Positions 35,630 to 45,736 are shown, counted from the stretch's first letter. The stretch is 64,000 nt of DNA from Coralliovum pocilloporae (GCF_030845175.1 NZ_CP132542.1:2515501-2579500), one strand, 5' to 3'. Notes: generated by a model from the sequence alone, not told the origin. Made by a program: numbers and translations.

Positions 35630-38410
35630 CTATTCAGCGGCTTCCTGGGCAGCTGCAGGCTCGATCTGGGCGGCGCAGACCTTGAATTCAGGGATCTTGC
35701 CGTATGGATCAAGCTGCGGGTTGGTCAGGAAGTTGGCCGGAGCTTCGGTGAAGCAGAACGGAATGAAGATCATCCCGTCTGGCACATCCCGGTCAGCACG
35801 GGCCATCAACTCAACCTCACCACGACGGGTCGAGACTTTCAGCATCTCGCCAGCGCGAACGCCAAGCTTGCGAAGCTGGCCCGGGTTCAGGTGACCGATA
35901 GCCTCAGGCTCGATGGCATTGAGAACCGTTGATGTGCGGGTCATCGCGCCCGTATGCCAGTGCTCAAGCAGACGGCCTGTGGTCAGGATAAACGGATAAT
36001 CCTCATCCGGCAGCTCATCTGGCGGAACCAGGTCGGCAGGAACGATACGACCGCGGCCATCTTCAGTCGGGAAGTGATTGCCGAACAGGATCTCGTTACC
36101 TGGCTTGTCAGGTGCATCAACCGGATAAGTGACGGTATCTTCACGGTCCAGACGGTCCCAGGTGATGTTGTTCAGAGATTTCATGGTGGATGCCATCTCG
36201 GTGAACACAGCCGGGATGCCGTCATACTGCCAGTCGAGGCCAACACGGTTCGCCAGTTCCACAATCAGTTCCCAGTCCTGACGCGCCTGGCCCGGAGGAG
36301 AGACGGCAGGGCGACCAATCTGGACCTGACGGTTCGTGTTGGTGAAGGTGCCGAGTTTTTCAGCATGCGCAGAGGCTGGCAGGATCACATCCGCATGCCA
36401 GGCGGTTTCTGTCAGGAAGATATCCTGCACCACCAGATGCTCAAGCTTGGCAAGAGCGGCACGGGCGTGGTTCTGGTCCGGGTCAGACATGGCCGGGTTC
36501 TCACCCATCACATACATGCCCTTGATACCGCCAGCGAGAATGTCATCCATGATTTCGACAACCGTCAGGCCACGCTTCTGGTCAAGCGGACGACCCCAGA
36601 GGTCTTCGAAATTGTTGCGGATGTTTTCTTTCTCAACGTGCTGGTAGTCCGGATACATCATTGGAATGAGACCGGCATCAGATGCGCCCTGAACGTTGTT
36701 CTGGCCACGCAACGGATGAAGGCCTGTGCCCGGACGACCGATCTGGCCGGTGATCAGTGCCATGGCGATCAGGCAGCGGACATTGTCCGTGCCGTGCACG
36801 TGCTGAGAAACACCCATGCCCCAGAAGATGAGGGAGCGTTCGGAGGTCGCGTAGATCCGGGCGACTTCGCGCAATGTCTGGGCTTCGATGCCACAGATCG
36901 GCTCCATCGCTTCAGGTGTAAAGTCGACGATCTTCTCTTTGAGAGACTCAAAGCCATCCACATGGGCCTGAATATACTGCTCGTCATAGAGTTTCTCTGT
37001 GACGATCACATTCAGGATCGCATTGAGCATGGCCACATCGCGACCGGACTTGAACTGCAGGTGATAGTCGGAATGACGGGACATCTGCTGTCCGCGCGGA
37101 TCCATGACGATCACTTTGGTGCCGTTCTTCTTGGCCTGCTTCAGATAGGTTGCAGCCACCGGATGATTCTGCGCCGGGCGGGATCCGATGATGATGATGC
37201 AATCGGAATCCTGGGCTGCGGTGAACGGAGCCGTCACGGCCCCTGATCCGATGCCTTCAATCAGAGCAGCAACGGAGGACGCGTGGCAGAGGCGAGTACA
37301 ATGGTCCACATTGTTGGTGCCAAAGCCCTGGCGGATGAATTTCTGGAAGAGGTAAGCTTCCTCGTTTGAGCCCTTGGCAGAGCCAAATCCGGCGAGAGAC
37401 TGACCGCTCTCACGATCCGCAATGGCCTTCAGTCCGGAAGCGGCCTTCTCCATGGCTTCTTCCCAGGTCGCCTCACGGAAGACCGAGTAAGGATTGGAGG
37501 GATCCATCCTGATCTGGGCATCTTTCGGCGCATCATCACGGCGGATCAGCGGCACGGTCAAACGATCAGGATTGTGAATGTAATCGTAGCCGAAACGGCC
37601 TTTCACACAGAGGCGGTTTTCGTTGGCAGGACCGTCGCGCCCGTCAATCTGGACAATCTTGTCGTCCTTGACGTGAACCGATGTCAGACAGCCGACACCG
37701 CAGAACGGGCAGACGGAATCAACGGTTTTCTCGGCATAAACCTCACGCTTGGTGTTGGTCTCGTCCATCAGGGATTTTTCGAACAGAGCGCCGGTCGGGC
37801 AGGCCTGCACACATTCACCGCAAGTCACGCAGGTGCTGTCACCCATGGCATCGCCGAAATCGAAGATCGGATGAGCGCCATGACCACGGTCGCCCATGCC
37901 GATGACATCATTGACCTGAACTTCACGGCAGGCACGAACGCAGAGACCGCAAGCGATACAGGCATCCAGGTTCACGGCAATTGCCGGGTTGGATTCATCC
38001 AGAGCGATCCGTTCTTTCTGCGAGAACCGACCGACCTTGCCATCGTCGATGTTCATGGCGTCGATCCATTTCCAGAAATCGGAATCCGGATCCGGGCTCT
38101 CTTCGCGCTTTGGCTGGTCGGATGCGAGGAGGTCGAACACCATCTCGCGTGCTTTCGAGGCACGTTCTGTTTCAGTTTTCACCACCATGCCGTCAGTCGG
38201 CATACGGATACAGGACGCGGCCAGTACGCGCTCGCCTTCAATGTCCACCATACAGGCGCGGCAATTGCCGTCAGACCGGTAACCCGGCGCATCTTTGTGG
38301 CAGAGGTGCGGGATGGCGACACCTTCGCGCTTGGCCACCTGCCAGATGGTTTCGTCTTTGGAAGCTTCGACTTCGCGTCCGTCGAGCGTGAATTTTACCG
38401 TGTCGCTCAT
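35630..38410 (-). CDS. fdhA: NAD-dependent formate dehydrogenase, alpha (catalytic) subunit
   Basis: 926 residues. Oxidises formate to CO2 at a bis-pterin Mo or W centre. Domain order: N-terminal [2Fe-2S] domain (cysteines in PHLCHK, GNCRACMV, AASC), two [4Fe-4S] clusters in CIACGLCVRAC and CVTCGECVQACP, a further cluster in CPFCGVGC, the catalytic domain with metal-ligand cysteine and adjacent histidine in DHCTRLCHASS (cysteine, not selenocysteine), and the C-terminal pterin-binding domain (GRLLEHWHTGAMTR). Together with the fused beta subunit this matches the two-subunit FDH1 type of Methylobacterium. The ATG overlaps the fdhB stop (ATGA), so the two are translationally coupled. Confidence 0.93.
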   Translation of the reverse strand: MSDTVKFTLDGREVEASKDETIWQVAKREGVAIPHLCHKDAPGYRSDGNCRACMVDIEGERVLAASCIRMPTDGMVVKTETERASKAREMVFDLLASDQPKREESPDPDSDFWKWIDAMNIDDGKVGRFSQKERIALDESNPAIAVNLDACIACGLCVRACREVQVNDVIGMGDRGHGAHPIFDFGDAMGDSTCVTCGECVQACPTGALFEKSLMDETNTKREVYAEKTVDSVCPFCGVGCLTSVHVKDDKIVQIDGRDGPANENRLCVKGRFGYDYIHNPDRLTVPLIRRDDAPKDAQIRMDPSNPYSVFREATWEEAMEKAASGLKAIADRESGQSLAGFGSAKGSNEEAYLFQKFIRQGFGTNNVDHCTRLCHASSVAALIEGIGSGAVTAPFTAAQDSDCIIIIGSRPAQNHPVAATYLKQAKKNGTKVIVMDPRGQQMSRHSDYHLQFKSGRDVAMLNAILNVIVTEKLYDEQYIQAHVDGFESLKEKIVDFTPEAMEPICGIEAQTLREVARIYATSERSLIFWGMGVSQHVHGTDNVRCLIAMALITGQIGRPGTGLHPLRGQNNVQGASDAGLIPMMYPDYQHVEKENIRNNFEDLWGRPLDQKRGLTVVEIMDDILAGGIKGMYVMGENPAMSDPDQNHARAALAKLEHLVVQDIFLTETAWHADVILPASAHAEKLGTFTNTNRQVQIGRPAVSPPGQARQDWELIVELANRVGLDWQYDGIPAVFTEMASTMKSLNNITWDRLDREDTVTYPVDAPDKPGNEILFGNHFPTEDGRGRIVPADLVPPDELPDEDYPFILTTGRLLEHWHTGAMTRTSTVLNAIEPEAIGHLNPGQLRKLGVRAGEMLKVSTRRGEVELMARADRDVPDGMIFIPFCFTEAPANFLTNPQLDPYGKIPEFKVCAAQIEPAAAQEAAE

Positions 38411-40086
38411 TTGTAATCCTCCGCGAAATATTTCAGCAGATGCCCAACCGGGTTCGGAGCAGCCTGACCAAGGCCGCAGATGGATGCGTCACGCATCACA
38501 TCGCTGAGTTCATTGATCAGATCTTCATCCAGCTCGTTCTCTTCAAGCAGCTTGACCATTTTTTCGGTCCCGGCACGGCACGGTGTGCACTGGCCGCAGC
38601 TTTCATACTCAAAGAAACGCAGCAGGTTCAGCGCGGCATCTTTGATGTTGTCCTGATCGGACAGGATGACAACTGCATGAGAGCCGACAAACGCGCCATA
38701 TTTGTTGATGGTGCCGAAATCGAGCGGCTCATCACCAAGGCTTTCCGGCAGAATGCCACCGGACGGACCGCCCGGGAGATAGGCCTTGAAGGTGTGGCCT
38801 TCGACCATGCCGCCACAGGCTTCGATCAGATCGCGAGCGGTGGAACCGGCTGCGGTCAAAACGACGCCCGGATTTTTAACGCGACCGGACACGGAGTAGG
38901 AGCGATTGCCTGTTGAACCGTTTGTGCCCAGTGATGCGAACCAGTCAGCGCCTTTTTCAACGATGTCGCGGATCCACCAGAGGGTTTCCACATTGTGGTT
39001 CAGCGTCGGGCGACCAAATAGGCCGACTTCGGCGATATAAGGAGGCCGGTGGCGCGGTAGGCCGCGCTTGCCTTCGATGGATTCGAGCATCGCGGATTCT
39101 TCACCGCAGATATAGGCGCCAGCACCGCGACGCAGCTCAAAGCCAACTTCCCTGGTAAGGCCTGCTTCATCCAGTTTGGCAATCTCGGCTTTCAGAACTT
39201 CCGCAATTTCCGGATATTCGTCACGCAGATAGATATAAATCCGTTCAGCTTCCACAGCATGGGCGGCGATCAGCGCGCCTTCAAGCATCCGGTGTGGATC
39301 CTGACCAAGATAATGACGGTCCTTGAATGTGCCGGGCTCGCCTTCATCGCCGTTGATGGTCATCAGGCGCGGGCCTTCATAGGACTTCACAAAGCCCCAT
39401 TTGCGGCCAGCCGGGAAACCGGCGCCACCGAGACCTTTGAGACCAGCGTCAGAAAGTGTCGCGATCAGGTCATCACCGGTAACGTCACCGGAGCGGACCT
39501 TCTCAAACAGCGCATAGCCGCCTTCGGCCTTGTAGGCGTCGAGATCGGTATAGTCAGGAATGACCGGCTTGGTGTCGCCCGCAGTCACATAGGAAAGGAC
39601 GTTCTCAACGGTCGCATTGCCAACGGATTTCTTGCCGATGGAGACAGCCGGAGCCACATCGCAGGCACCCATGCAAGGAGCGTGGACAACGCGGACCTGT
39701 GATGGGTCGGTTCCCGCTTTCAAAGCCTCTTCCAGGGCCTTTGATCCGGCCAGTTCGCAGGAGAGCGAGTCGCAGACGCGGATGGTGATTGGAGCCGGTT
39801 CGGCATCACCTTCTTTTACAATGTCGAAATGGTGATAGAAGCTCGCCACCTCGTAGACTTCTGCCTGGGACAGACGCATCTCGGACGCCAGGGCGTTCAT
39901 GTGGGCTGCTTTCACACAGCCGTAATGATCCTGAATGAGATGGAGGAATTCTATCAGAAGGTCGCGCCGAAGTTCCTGATTTCCAAGGAGTTCGCGGACC
40001 TCTGCCAGCGCCTGCTCATCGAGCTGGCGACCTTTTGTGAAGGCTGATTTCTTCACATTGGCAAGATTGGACCGTTCCATTTTCAT
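38407..40086 (-). CDS. fdhB: NAD-dependent formate dehydrogenase, beta subunit (NuoE-NuoF fusion)
   Basis: 559 residues. The N-terminal part (about 1-160) is a NuoE-like thioredoxin fold with a [2Fe-2S] site (CDSLSC and CMGAC); the remainder is NuoF-like with NADH loop GLKGLGGAGFPAGRKW, FMN region YICGEESAMLESIEGKRG, and [4Fe-4S] site CGQCTPCRAGTEK plus SICGLGQ. It transfers electrons from the alpha subunit to NAD. A fused NuoE-NuoF is the hallmark of FDH1-type enzymes. Start ATG 40086 is followed by a second ATG two codons on. First gene of the operon. No fdhD or cofactor genes are adjacent. Confidence 0.93.
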   Translation of the reverse strand: MKMERSNLANVKKSAFTKGRQLDEQALAEVRELLGNQELRRDLLIEFLHLIQDHYGCVKAAHMNALASEMRLSQAEVYEVASFYHHFDIVKEGDAEPAPITIRVCDSLSCELAGSKALEEALKAGTDPSQVRVVHAPCMGACDVAPAVSIGKKSVGNATVENVLSYVTAGDTKPVIPDYTDLDAYKAEGGYALFEKVRSGDVTGDDLIATLSDAGLKGLGGAGFPAGRKWGFVKSYEGPRLMTINGDEGEPGTFKDRHYLGQDPHRMLEGALIAAHAVEAERIYIYLRDEYPEIAEVLKAEIAKLDEAGLTREVGFELRRGAGAYICGEESAMLESIEGKRGLPRHRPPYIAEVGLFGRPTLNHNVETLWWIRDIVEKGADWFASLGTNGSTGNRSYSVSGRVKNPGVVLTAAGSTARDLIEACGGMVEGHTFKAYLPGGPSGGILPESLGDEPLDFGTINKYGAFVGSHAVVILSDQDNIKDAALNLLRFFEYESCGQCTPCRAGTEKMVKLLEENELDEDLINELSDVMRDASICGLGQAAPNPVGHLLKYFAEDYK

Positions 40087-40389
40087 AATTATAAAAGTTC
40101 CAGGCTTTGGTGGATTTGGCAGTATGAATTGCACAGGCAGCAATCCCCGGCTATCCAATTTCCGGCGATTAGAAGGCGCATTTGTCGAAGCCTGACCGAT
40201 TGAAAGGTGCGGCGAAGATTCACAGCTAAACCTGACTCATGCAGTTGGATTTTTTGCCCTGCTGCGTGACTTTCATGCTAGAACAGCTTTTGGGAGGAGC
40301 AGGTCGGGTCTTGCATAAGGCTTTACCTTGACAGGTAAACCGGACAGGCCGGGCGCTGAATCCTTCTGTTTTCAAAAGGTTGAGAGTCG
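40087..40389. other. Divergent intergenic region, fdhB / SDR
   Basis: 303 bases without a gene. It holds the start signals of both flanking genes. One clear element is seen: an inverted repeat TTTACC-TTGACA-GGTAAA at 40322-40339, 50 bases upstream of the SDR start, with a -35-like TTGACA as its centre but no convincing -10 box. I see nothing else. Confidence 0.5.
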
Positions 40390-41130
40390 ATGAGCAAACG
40401 GAAAACTCTGGTTCTGACAGGCGCAAGCCGTGGTATCGGTCATGCGACAGTGAAGAAGTTCTCAGCCGAAGGCTGGCGGGTTATTTCCTGCTCTCGTCAG
40501 GCTTTCTCCGACAAGTGTCCGTGGCCGTCCGGCCCTGAGAACCACATTCAGGTGGACCTGTCTGATCCCGACAACCTGGGTGTGGCCGTGGCGGAGATCA
40601 GAAACCGTCTGGCTGATGAGGGCGGAACACTGGATGCCCTTGTCAACAATGCCGCGATAAGCCCCAAAGATGAGGATGGTCAGCGTCTTGATTCCGTGAC
40701 GACCCAGATGCATCTCTGGCGGACTGTTTTCCAGGTGAATTTCTTTGCGCCCATCATGCTGGCACGCGGCCTGTTCAACGAGCTGAAAGAAGCCGGTGGA
40801 TCAGTGGTCAATGTAACGTCGATTGTCGGAAGCCGTGTTCATCCTTTCGCGGGAACCGCCTATGCGACTTCAAAAGCCGCGCTTGCTTCGCTGACCCGGG
40901 AAATGTCTGCCGATTTCGGCCCGCATGGCATTCGTGTGAATGCCATTGCGCCGGGAGAGATCGATACGTCCATCCTGTCCCCGGGAACAGAAAAGCTGAT
41001 CGATTCGATCCCCCTCAGACGGCTTGGCAGCACAGAAGAAGTCGCCAGTACAATCTTTTTCCTGTGCTCGTCAGCTAGCTCCTATGTGACGGGATCTGAA
41101 ATCCATATCAACGGCGGTCAACACGTTTGA
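40390..41130 (+). CDS. SDR family oxidoreductase
   Basis: 246-residue short-chain dehydrogenase. TGASRGIGHA cofactor loop (residues 10-19), NNAA, catalytic serine in VTSIVGSR, YATSK, and the classical C-terminal VTGSEIHINGGQHV. Substrate unknown; it resembles 3-oxoacyl-ACP-reductase-like SDRs. Divergent from formate dehydrogenase. The segment ISPKDEDGQRLDSVTTQMHL is a slightly longer loop than usual. An inverted repeat precedes the gene (40322-40339). Confidence 0.9.
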   Translation: MSKRKTLVLTGASRGIGHATVKKFSAEGWRVISCSRQAFSDKCPWPSGPENHIQVDLSDPDNLGVAVAEIRNRLADEGGTLDALVNNAAISPKDEDGQRLDSVTTQMHLWRTVFQVNFFAPIMLARGLFNELKEAGGSVVNVTSIVGSRVHPFAGTAYATSKAALASLTREMSADFGPHGIRVNAIAPGEIDTSILSPGTEKLIDSIPLRRLGSTEEVASTIFFLCSSASSYVTGSEIHINGGQHV

Positions 41131-41159
41131 CGGTTGTGGCGGGGTTTGCTCACCTGCGT

Positions 41160-41203
41160 TTAAAGCACCAAACCTTTAACTTGAATTGATGGCGGTGCTT
41201 TAA
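41160..41203 (+). terminator. Possible terminator or hairpin after SDR gene
   Basis: 10-bp perfect arms TTAAAGCACC and GGTGCTTTAA with a 24-base loop, followed by GAATTTGTTTTT. It lies 30 bases after the SDR stop. The long loop makes it a weak terminator candidate. The rest of the 310-base gap 41131-41440 contains only the repeat at 41218. Confidence 0.4.
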
Positions 41204-41217
41204 GAATTTGTTTTTGC

Positions 41218-41257
41218 GCGTGCTTCTGAAAAGTCTATCAACTTTTCAGAAGCACGC
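41218..41257. repeat. Palindromic intergenic repeat, full-length copy
   Basis: Perfect 17-bp arms GCGTGCTTCTGAAAAGT and ACTTTTCAGAAGCACGC around CTATCA. On the minus strand the centre reads TGATAG, the same as the two copies at 52390 and 52452. No T run follows, so it is not a typical terminator. Confidence 0.8.
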
Positions 41258-41440
41258 TGTAATTGTAGAATTCCTCCCGAGCGCGTGCCGGTGCGCTGAA
41301 TCTATCAGGGGAATTACTTGGGTTTTTGATGGGTGCTGAGGCTTCAGCAGAATAATAATTCTTTCCGGCTGATACTTAACTCAAATTTTAGTAAATTAGG
41401 CTGATGATCTCCGCCAAGTAACAAGTGCGGTGGGGTAACT

Positions 41441-43117
41441 ATGCGTTTGACTATCGGGGCACGTCTTCTCGGACTGATCGTGATCTTTGCGATTGGTCTG
41501 GTTTCTCTGAGCGGCTTCCTGCTCTGGCATACGGATCAGAACCTGAAAGCTCGAAAGATGAATGAGCTTCAGGGGATCGTTCAGACTGCCATGGGTGTGA
41601 TGAATGATGTGGTCCGCCAGCAGAAAGAGTTTCATCTTGATGACATGACGGCTCAGGCAACGGCCTTTGATGCGATCCGGGCCATGCGTTATGGCACCAA
41701 TGGTTATCTCTGGATCCATGATCTCAACCAGGTCATGCTGATGCACCCGATCAAACCGAAGCTGGAAGGCCAGAACCTCACTGAGCTGAAAGATGCCAAT
41801 GGCAAGTTCTTGTTCCAGGAATTCAACAAGGTGGTCAAGGCAGAAGGCGGCGGCATTGTCGATTATATGTGGCCGAAGCCGGGTCAGGAGAACCCGTCCC
41901 TGAAACTGTCCTATGTCGCCTATTTCGAACCATGGGATATGGTCATCGGAACGGGTGCATATCTTGACGATATCAGCGCGACCTTCTGGGAAGCGGCCAG
42001 AATGGTCTTCCTTGGCGGTACGGTTATCGTTCTGCTCTGTCTTGGTCTTGGCTTTGCCCTGTCACGTTCGATCACCAGACCGATTAGCACCCTGATTAAT
42101 GACATGACCGCTCTTGCAGACGGCAAGACGGATGTGGCGCTTGTCGGTATGGAACGCCGGGACGAAATCGGTGACATGACCAAGGCCGTCGCCGTCTTCC
42201 GGGACAATGCACTCGAAAATGAGCGCATGGCTGAAGAGCGCAAGAAGAACCACATTGCCCGCGACAAGCGTCAGGCGATGATCGATGAGCTGGTTCATAA
42301 TTTTGATACGGAAGTGGGAAGCGTCCTCGGTGAGGTAGAGAACCATTCCCGCTCCATGGAAGAAACGGCCCAGACCCTCACCAGTATTGCAGATGGCACA
42401 TCCGGTCGGGCGAATTCTGCAGCCGCTGCCTCAGATGAAGCGTCCGGCAATGTGCAGACTGTGGCATCGGCTGCGGAAGAATTGGCAGCCTCCATCGAAG
42501 AGATTGGCCGTCAGGTCGGCCAGACCAAGCGGATTGTCGGCGAGGCTGCTGAAGCTGCCGGGGCTACGAACCAGAAAGTATCCAGCCTCGACACCGCCGC
42601 CCAGAAAATCGGTGAAGTGGTCAATCTCATTCAGGATATCGCCGAACAGACCAACCTGCTGGCCCTGAACGCCACCATTGAGGCGGCCCGCGCCGGTGAA
42701 ATGGGCAAGGGCTTTGCGGTTGTGGCTGCAGAGGTGAAGGAACTGGCGAACCAGACCTCCAAGGCAACAGAAGAGATTTCCTCGCAGATTTCCGGCATCC
42801 AGGGTTCCACCAGGGAAGCGGTTGAGGCGATTGAAGCGATTGCCAAGACAATGACGGATGTGAACGAGTATACCAACTCGATTGCGGTTGCTGTTGAACA
42901 GCAGGGAGCTGCGACGGCAGAGATCAGCCAGAATGTTCAGCAGGCGGCAGCCGGCACGCAGGATGTCGCGCAGAACATGGCGGGTGTGACCACGTCTGTT
43001 GCGGAGACCAGTCAATCTGCGGGGCAGGTTCTGAGTGCCTCCCAGGCGGTTACAGGGCAGGCCACCAGCCTCAGACAAACTGTTGCGCGCTTCCTTGAAG
43101 GTGTAAAAGCGGCCTAG
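41441..43117 (+). CDS. Methyl-accepting chemotaxis protein, single-Cache (sCache_2) sensor
   Basis: 558 residues. TM1 about 9-29, periplasmic sCache_2-like domain (about 33-185; [17 protein letters not shown], then DYMWPKPGQ and [16 protein letters not shown]), TM2 about 187-208, HAMP, and the MCP signalling domain to the end ([10 protein letters not shown]). sCache_2 receptors commonly sense small organic acids; no specific ligand can be named. Followed by a terminator; another chemoreceptor gene begins 188 bases later. Confidence 0.93.
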   Translation: MRLTIGARLLGLIVIFAIGLVSLSGFLLWHTDQNLKARKMNELQGIVQTAMGVMNDVVRQQKEFHLDDMTAQATAFDAIRAMRYGTNGYLWIHDLNQVMLMHPIKPKLEGQNLTELKDANGKFLFQEFNKVVKAEGGGIVDYMWPKPGQENPSLKLSYVAYFEPWDMVIGTGAYLDDISATFWEAARMVFLGGTVIVLLCLGLGFALSRSITRPISTLINDMTALADGKTDVALVGMERRDEIGDMTKAVAVFRDNALENERMAEERKKNHIARDKRQAMIDELVHNFDTEVGSVLGEVENHSRSMEETAQTLTSIADGTSGRANSAAAASDEASGNVQTVASAAEELAASIEEIGRQVGQTKRIVGEAAEAAGATNQKVSSLDTAAQKIGEVVNLIQDIAEQTNLLALNATIEAARAGEMGKGFAVVAAEVKELANQTSKATEEISSQISGIQGSTREAVEAIEAIAKTMTDVNEYTNSIAVAVEQQGAATAEISQNVQQAAAGTQDVAQNMAGVTTSVAETSQSAGQVLSASQAVTGQATSLRQTVARFLEGVKAA

Positions 43118-43151
43118 GTTGCAGCCTAAGGGAAAATCCAAGTATAAGAAT

Positions 43152-43181
43152 AAAAAAGGTCGCTTATGCGGCCTTTTTTTT
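43152..43181 (+). terminator. Terminator of the sCache_2 chemoreceptor
   Basis: Arms AAGGTCGC and GCGGCCTT, loop TTAT, followed by a run of at least seven T residues. Confidence 0.88.
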
Positions 43182-43209
43182 ATGCAGTTGTTTAAGGAAT
43201 AATTATCCT

Positions 43210-43244
43210 ATTGTGCACAATATTGGCACTGATTTCTTCAGTGC
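43210..43244. promoter_or_regulatory. Two adjacent inverted repeats upstream of chemoreceptor
   Basis: A 12-bp perfect palindrome ATTGTGCACAAT (43210-43221) and a second inverted repeat GCACTGA-TTTCT-TCAGTGC (43226-43244), 62-96 bases before the start at 43306. They share the GCAC core and may bind a regulator of this receptor. Confidence 0.35.
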
Positions 43245-43305
43245 AAAGCCATTTCATTTCAAGCTGCACTGTCTGGCATATAGAGATTTGGGGTAGGGGA
43301 CTCTA

Positions 43306-45021
43306 ATGAGCGTTTTCTGGAGCAAATTGAATCTGACAACCAAGGTAACCAGCGTGGTTGCCCTGATGGTTCTCGTAACTGCGACTGCTGTAGCTGGTGT
43401 AACCGTCAGCATCATCAACAGTAAGGTGAAACAGGACGTGATTGACCGCCAGCGGGCCAGTATCCGTGTCGCGGCTGAAGTTCTGGACCGGGCTGTTGAC
43501 GGTGTTGATATCAACTGGTCAGCCGATGGCCAGGTCAACCGGGTGATCATGTCAGAAATTCCAGTTTTCAACGATCATGTGATGATTGACAGCATTGGGC
43601 GCACCACAGGTGAGACAGCAACGGTCTTCGCCTGGGATGACGAGACGCGTGACTTCTGGCGCAAGACGACCAACATCAAGAAAGGCGATGGCAGCCGAGC
43701 TGTCGGGACGCCGCTTGGTCAGAAAGGCGCTGTTTATCCGGTGATTACACAGGGTAAGACCTTCGTTGGAGAAGCCGTCATCCTCGGAATCCCGTATTAC
43801 ACGCTTTATGAACCGATCTTCACCCCTGCTGGCAAGACCATTGGTATCCTCTATGTAGGCATTGAGAAATCCCATGTTCAGGCGATTGTTGGTGATATTG
43901 CCAGCGGTCTTCTGTTGGCAACCCTGGCGGTTGGTACAGGGCTTCTGCTCGCAGCCTTCTTCGTGTTCCGCTCCATGCTGCGTCCGATCCCGACCATGAC
44001 CGGCATTCTGGAAGCACTCGCCAACAACGAAGCTGATATGGATGTTCCTTATGGTCAGCGTGGTGATGAAGTTGGCAACATGGCACGTGCGATTGCTGTT
44101 CTGAAAGATAACAACCAGCAGCGTCTGAACCTTCAGTCCCAGAGCGAAGAGGAACAGCTGGCCCGTCAGAAACGTCAGGGTCGCATTGATGATCTGATCC
44201 AGTCCTTTGACCAGGAGGTCAAGTCAACGCTTCAGGCTGTCGGCAGCAATTCTGTTGAAATGGAAGAAACAGCACAAACAATGACCGGCATTGCCGAAAG
44301 CACAGCAGGTCGGGCAACATCTGCAGCAGCAGCATCCGAACAGGCGTCCGCCAACGTTCAGACGGTTGCGTCAGCGGCTGAAGAACTGGCTTCTTCCATT
44401 GAGGAAATCGGTCGTCAGGTTGGTGAAACCAAGCGCATTGTCGGCAGTGCAGCCGAGGCGGCAGGAGCAACCAATCAGAAGGTCTCCAGCCTCGACACGG
44501 CCGCCCAGAAAATCGGTGAAGTGGTCAACCTTATTCAGGATATCGCCGAGCAGACCAACCTGCTGGCCCTGAACGCCACCATTGAGGCGGCCCGTGCTGG
44601 TGAGATGGGCAAGGGCTTTGCAGTTGTTGCCTCAGAGGTGAAAGAACTGGCGAACCAGACATCCAAGGCGACGGAAGAGATTTCTTCGCAGATCTCCGGT
44701 ATCCAGAGCTCGACCAGAGAAGCGGTTGAAGCGATTGAAGCAATTGCGCAGACAATGACGGATGTGAACGAGTATACCAACTCAATTGCGGTTGCTGTTG
44801 AGCAGCAGGGCTCGGCGACAACAGAAATCAGTCAGAATGTTCAGCAGGCCGCAACAGGCACGCAGGATGTAGCACAGAGCATGTCTGATATGACCAGCTC
44901 GATTGCTGAAACCAGCCAGTCAGCCGAACAGGTGCTGTCCGCATCCCGTTCCGTGGCTGGTCAGGCTGATACTCTGGAAAAAACCGTTGCGCGCTTCCTT
45001 CAGGACGTGCGCGCCGCATAA
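43306..45021 (+). CDS. Methyl-accepting chemotaxis protein, sCache_3-like sensor
   Basis: 571 residues. TM1 about 15-37, periplasmic Cache domain (about 40-200; [20 protein letters not shown] and [20 protein letters not shown]) of the Cache_3/Cache_2 type, TM2 about 204-226, HAMP, and MCP signalling domain ending [10 protein letters not shown]. The signalling half is very close to that of the preceding receptor gene, suggesting duplication with exchange of sensor domain. Its terminator overlaps the end of lutC. Confidence 0.93.
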   Translation: MSVFWSKLNLTTKVTSVVALMVLVTATAVAGVTVSIINSKVKQDVIDRQRASIRVAAEVLDRAVDGVDINWSADGQVNRVIMSEIPVFNDHVMIDSIGRTTGETATVFAWDDETRDFWRKTTNIKKGDGSRAVGTPLGQKGAVYPVITQGKTFVGEAVILGIPYYTLYEPIFTPAGKTIGILYVGIEKSHVQAIVGDIASGLLLATLAVGTGLLLAAFFVFRSMLRPIPTMTGILEALANNEADMDVPYGQRGDEVGNMARAIAVLKDNNQQRLNLQSQSEEEQLARQKRQGRIDDLIQSFDQEVKSTLQAVGSNSVEMEETAQTMTGIAESTAGRATSAAAASEQASANVQTVASAAEELASSIEEIGRQVGETKRIVGSAAEAAGATNQKVSSLDTAAQKIGEVVNLIQDIAEQTNLLALNATIEAARAGEMGKGFAVVASEVKELANQTSKATEEISSQISGIQSSTREAVEAIEAIAQTMTDVNEYTNSIAVAVEQQGSATTEISQNVQQAATGTQDVAQSMSDMTSSIAETSQSAEQVLSASRSVAGQADTLEKTVARFLQDVRAA

Positions 45022-45046
45022 ACCGAGCGGTACAGCAAGACGTTTC

Positions 45047-45073
45047 AACGGGGCCTTGTTAGGCCCCGTTTTT
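45047..45073 (+). terminator. Terminator of chemoreceptor, overlapping lutC end
   Basis: 10-bp arms AACGGGGCCT and AGGCCCCGTT with a 4-base loop and T run on the plus strand. The right arm also encodes the last codons and stop of lutC on the minus strand. Confidence 0.88.
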
Positions 45074-45736
45074 CGTGATGATGAAGATGTGCAGGTTTTG
45101 CGGGCCATGGGCACCGAGAACCAGCTTCTGGCCAATGTCGGCGGACCGGCTCGGCCCGGTAATCATGTTCACCGTGCGCGGCATGTCGGGTGCTGCCTGA
45201 CGCAGGCGATCCCATGCAGCTTCCATGCTCGCCACCAGATCCTCCGCATCAAGCACCACCAGATGGTCCTCGGGCAGGAAGTTCAGACTGGTGGGGTTGG
45301 CATCCCCGGACGTGAGGATCAGTGTACCTGTCTCCGCAATCCCGGTGTCCGCGTGTGACAGGGTGACGAGATCCGTTCCGTCTGATGGGCCCGTCATACG
45401 CTCAAGTGTTGGAGCTTGTGACCAGTCAGGTTGTGTCAGGCGGTCATCAGAACCCATACGCAGCTTTGGTGCGCGATTGTGATCTCTCAGCCAGTTGGCA
45501 ACGGCAGCAGGCAAGTCATCATAGGAACCGAGTTGCTGAACCGTGGCAGCGACGGCCTCAGCCTTGGCCTGAAACAGGTTGATCTGATCTGTAAGGTCCA
45601 GATAGCCGCGTTTCGGCACAACGCCTCTCACGGGCGTTTCGAGGCGGGCTCTGACGACAGCCTCTCGATGGTTGTCATCGGTCGGGACTTTCAGAGACCG
45701 ACGCAGTTTCCCGAGAATGTTTTCGCGATTGATCAT
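45059..45736 (-). CDS. lutC: Lactate utilization protein C
   Basis: 225 residues, LUD domain (DUF162). The family strings GIAETGTLILTSGDANPTSL and LPEDHLVVLDAEDLVASM are present. LutC is part of the LutABC complex that oxidises L-lactate to pyruvate via iron-sulfur subunits. The start overlaps the lutB stop by four bases (ATGA). The last residues are encoded within the hairpin at 45047-45073. Confidence 0.93.
   Translation of the reverse strand: MINRENILGKLRRSLKVPTDDNHREAVVRARLETPVRGVVPKRGYLDLTDQINLFQAKAEAVAATVQQLGSYDDLPAAVANWLRDHNRAPKLRMGSDDRLTQPDWSQAPTLERMTGPSDGTDLVTLSHADTGIAETGTLILTSGDANPTSLNFLPEDHLVVLDAEDLVASMEAAWDRLRQAAPDMPRTVNMITGPSRSADIGQKLVLGAHGPQNLHIFIITKNGA

Noticed and set aside
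35954..37246. 430-residue open frame antisense to the formate dehydrogenase alpha subunit
   Set aside because: Shadow of a strongly conserved gene; no ribosome site or domain.
25326..45021. Repeated DNA in the chemoreceptor genes as a mobile element
   Set aside because: The repeated sequence is the conserved signalling domain of four receptor genes; there are no terminal inverted repeats or transposase.
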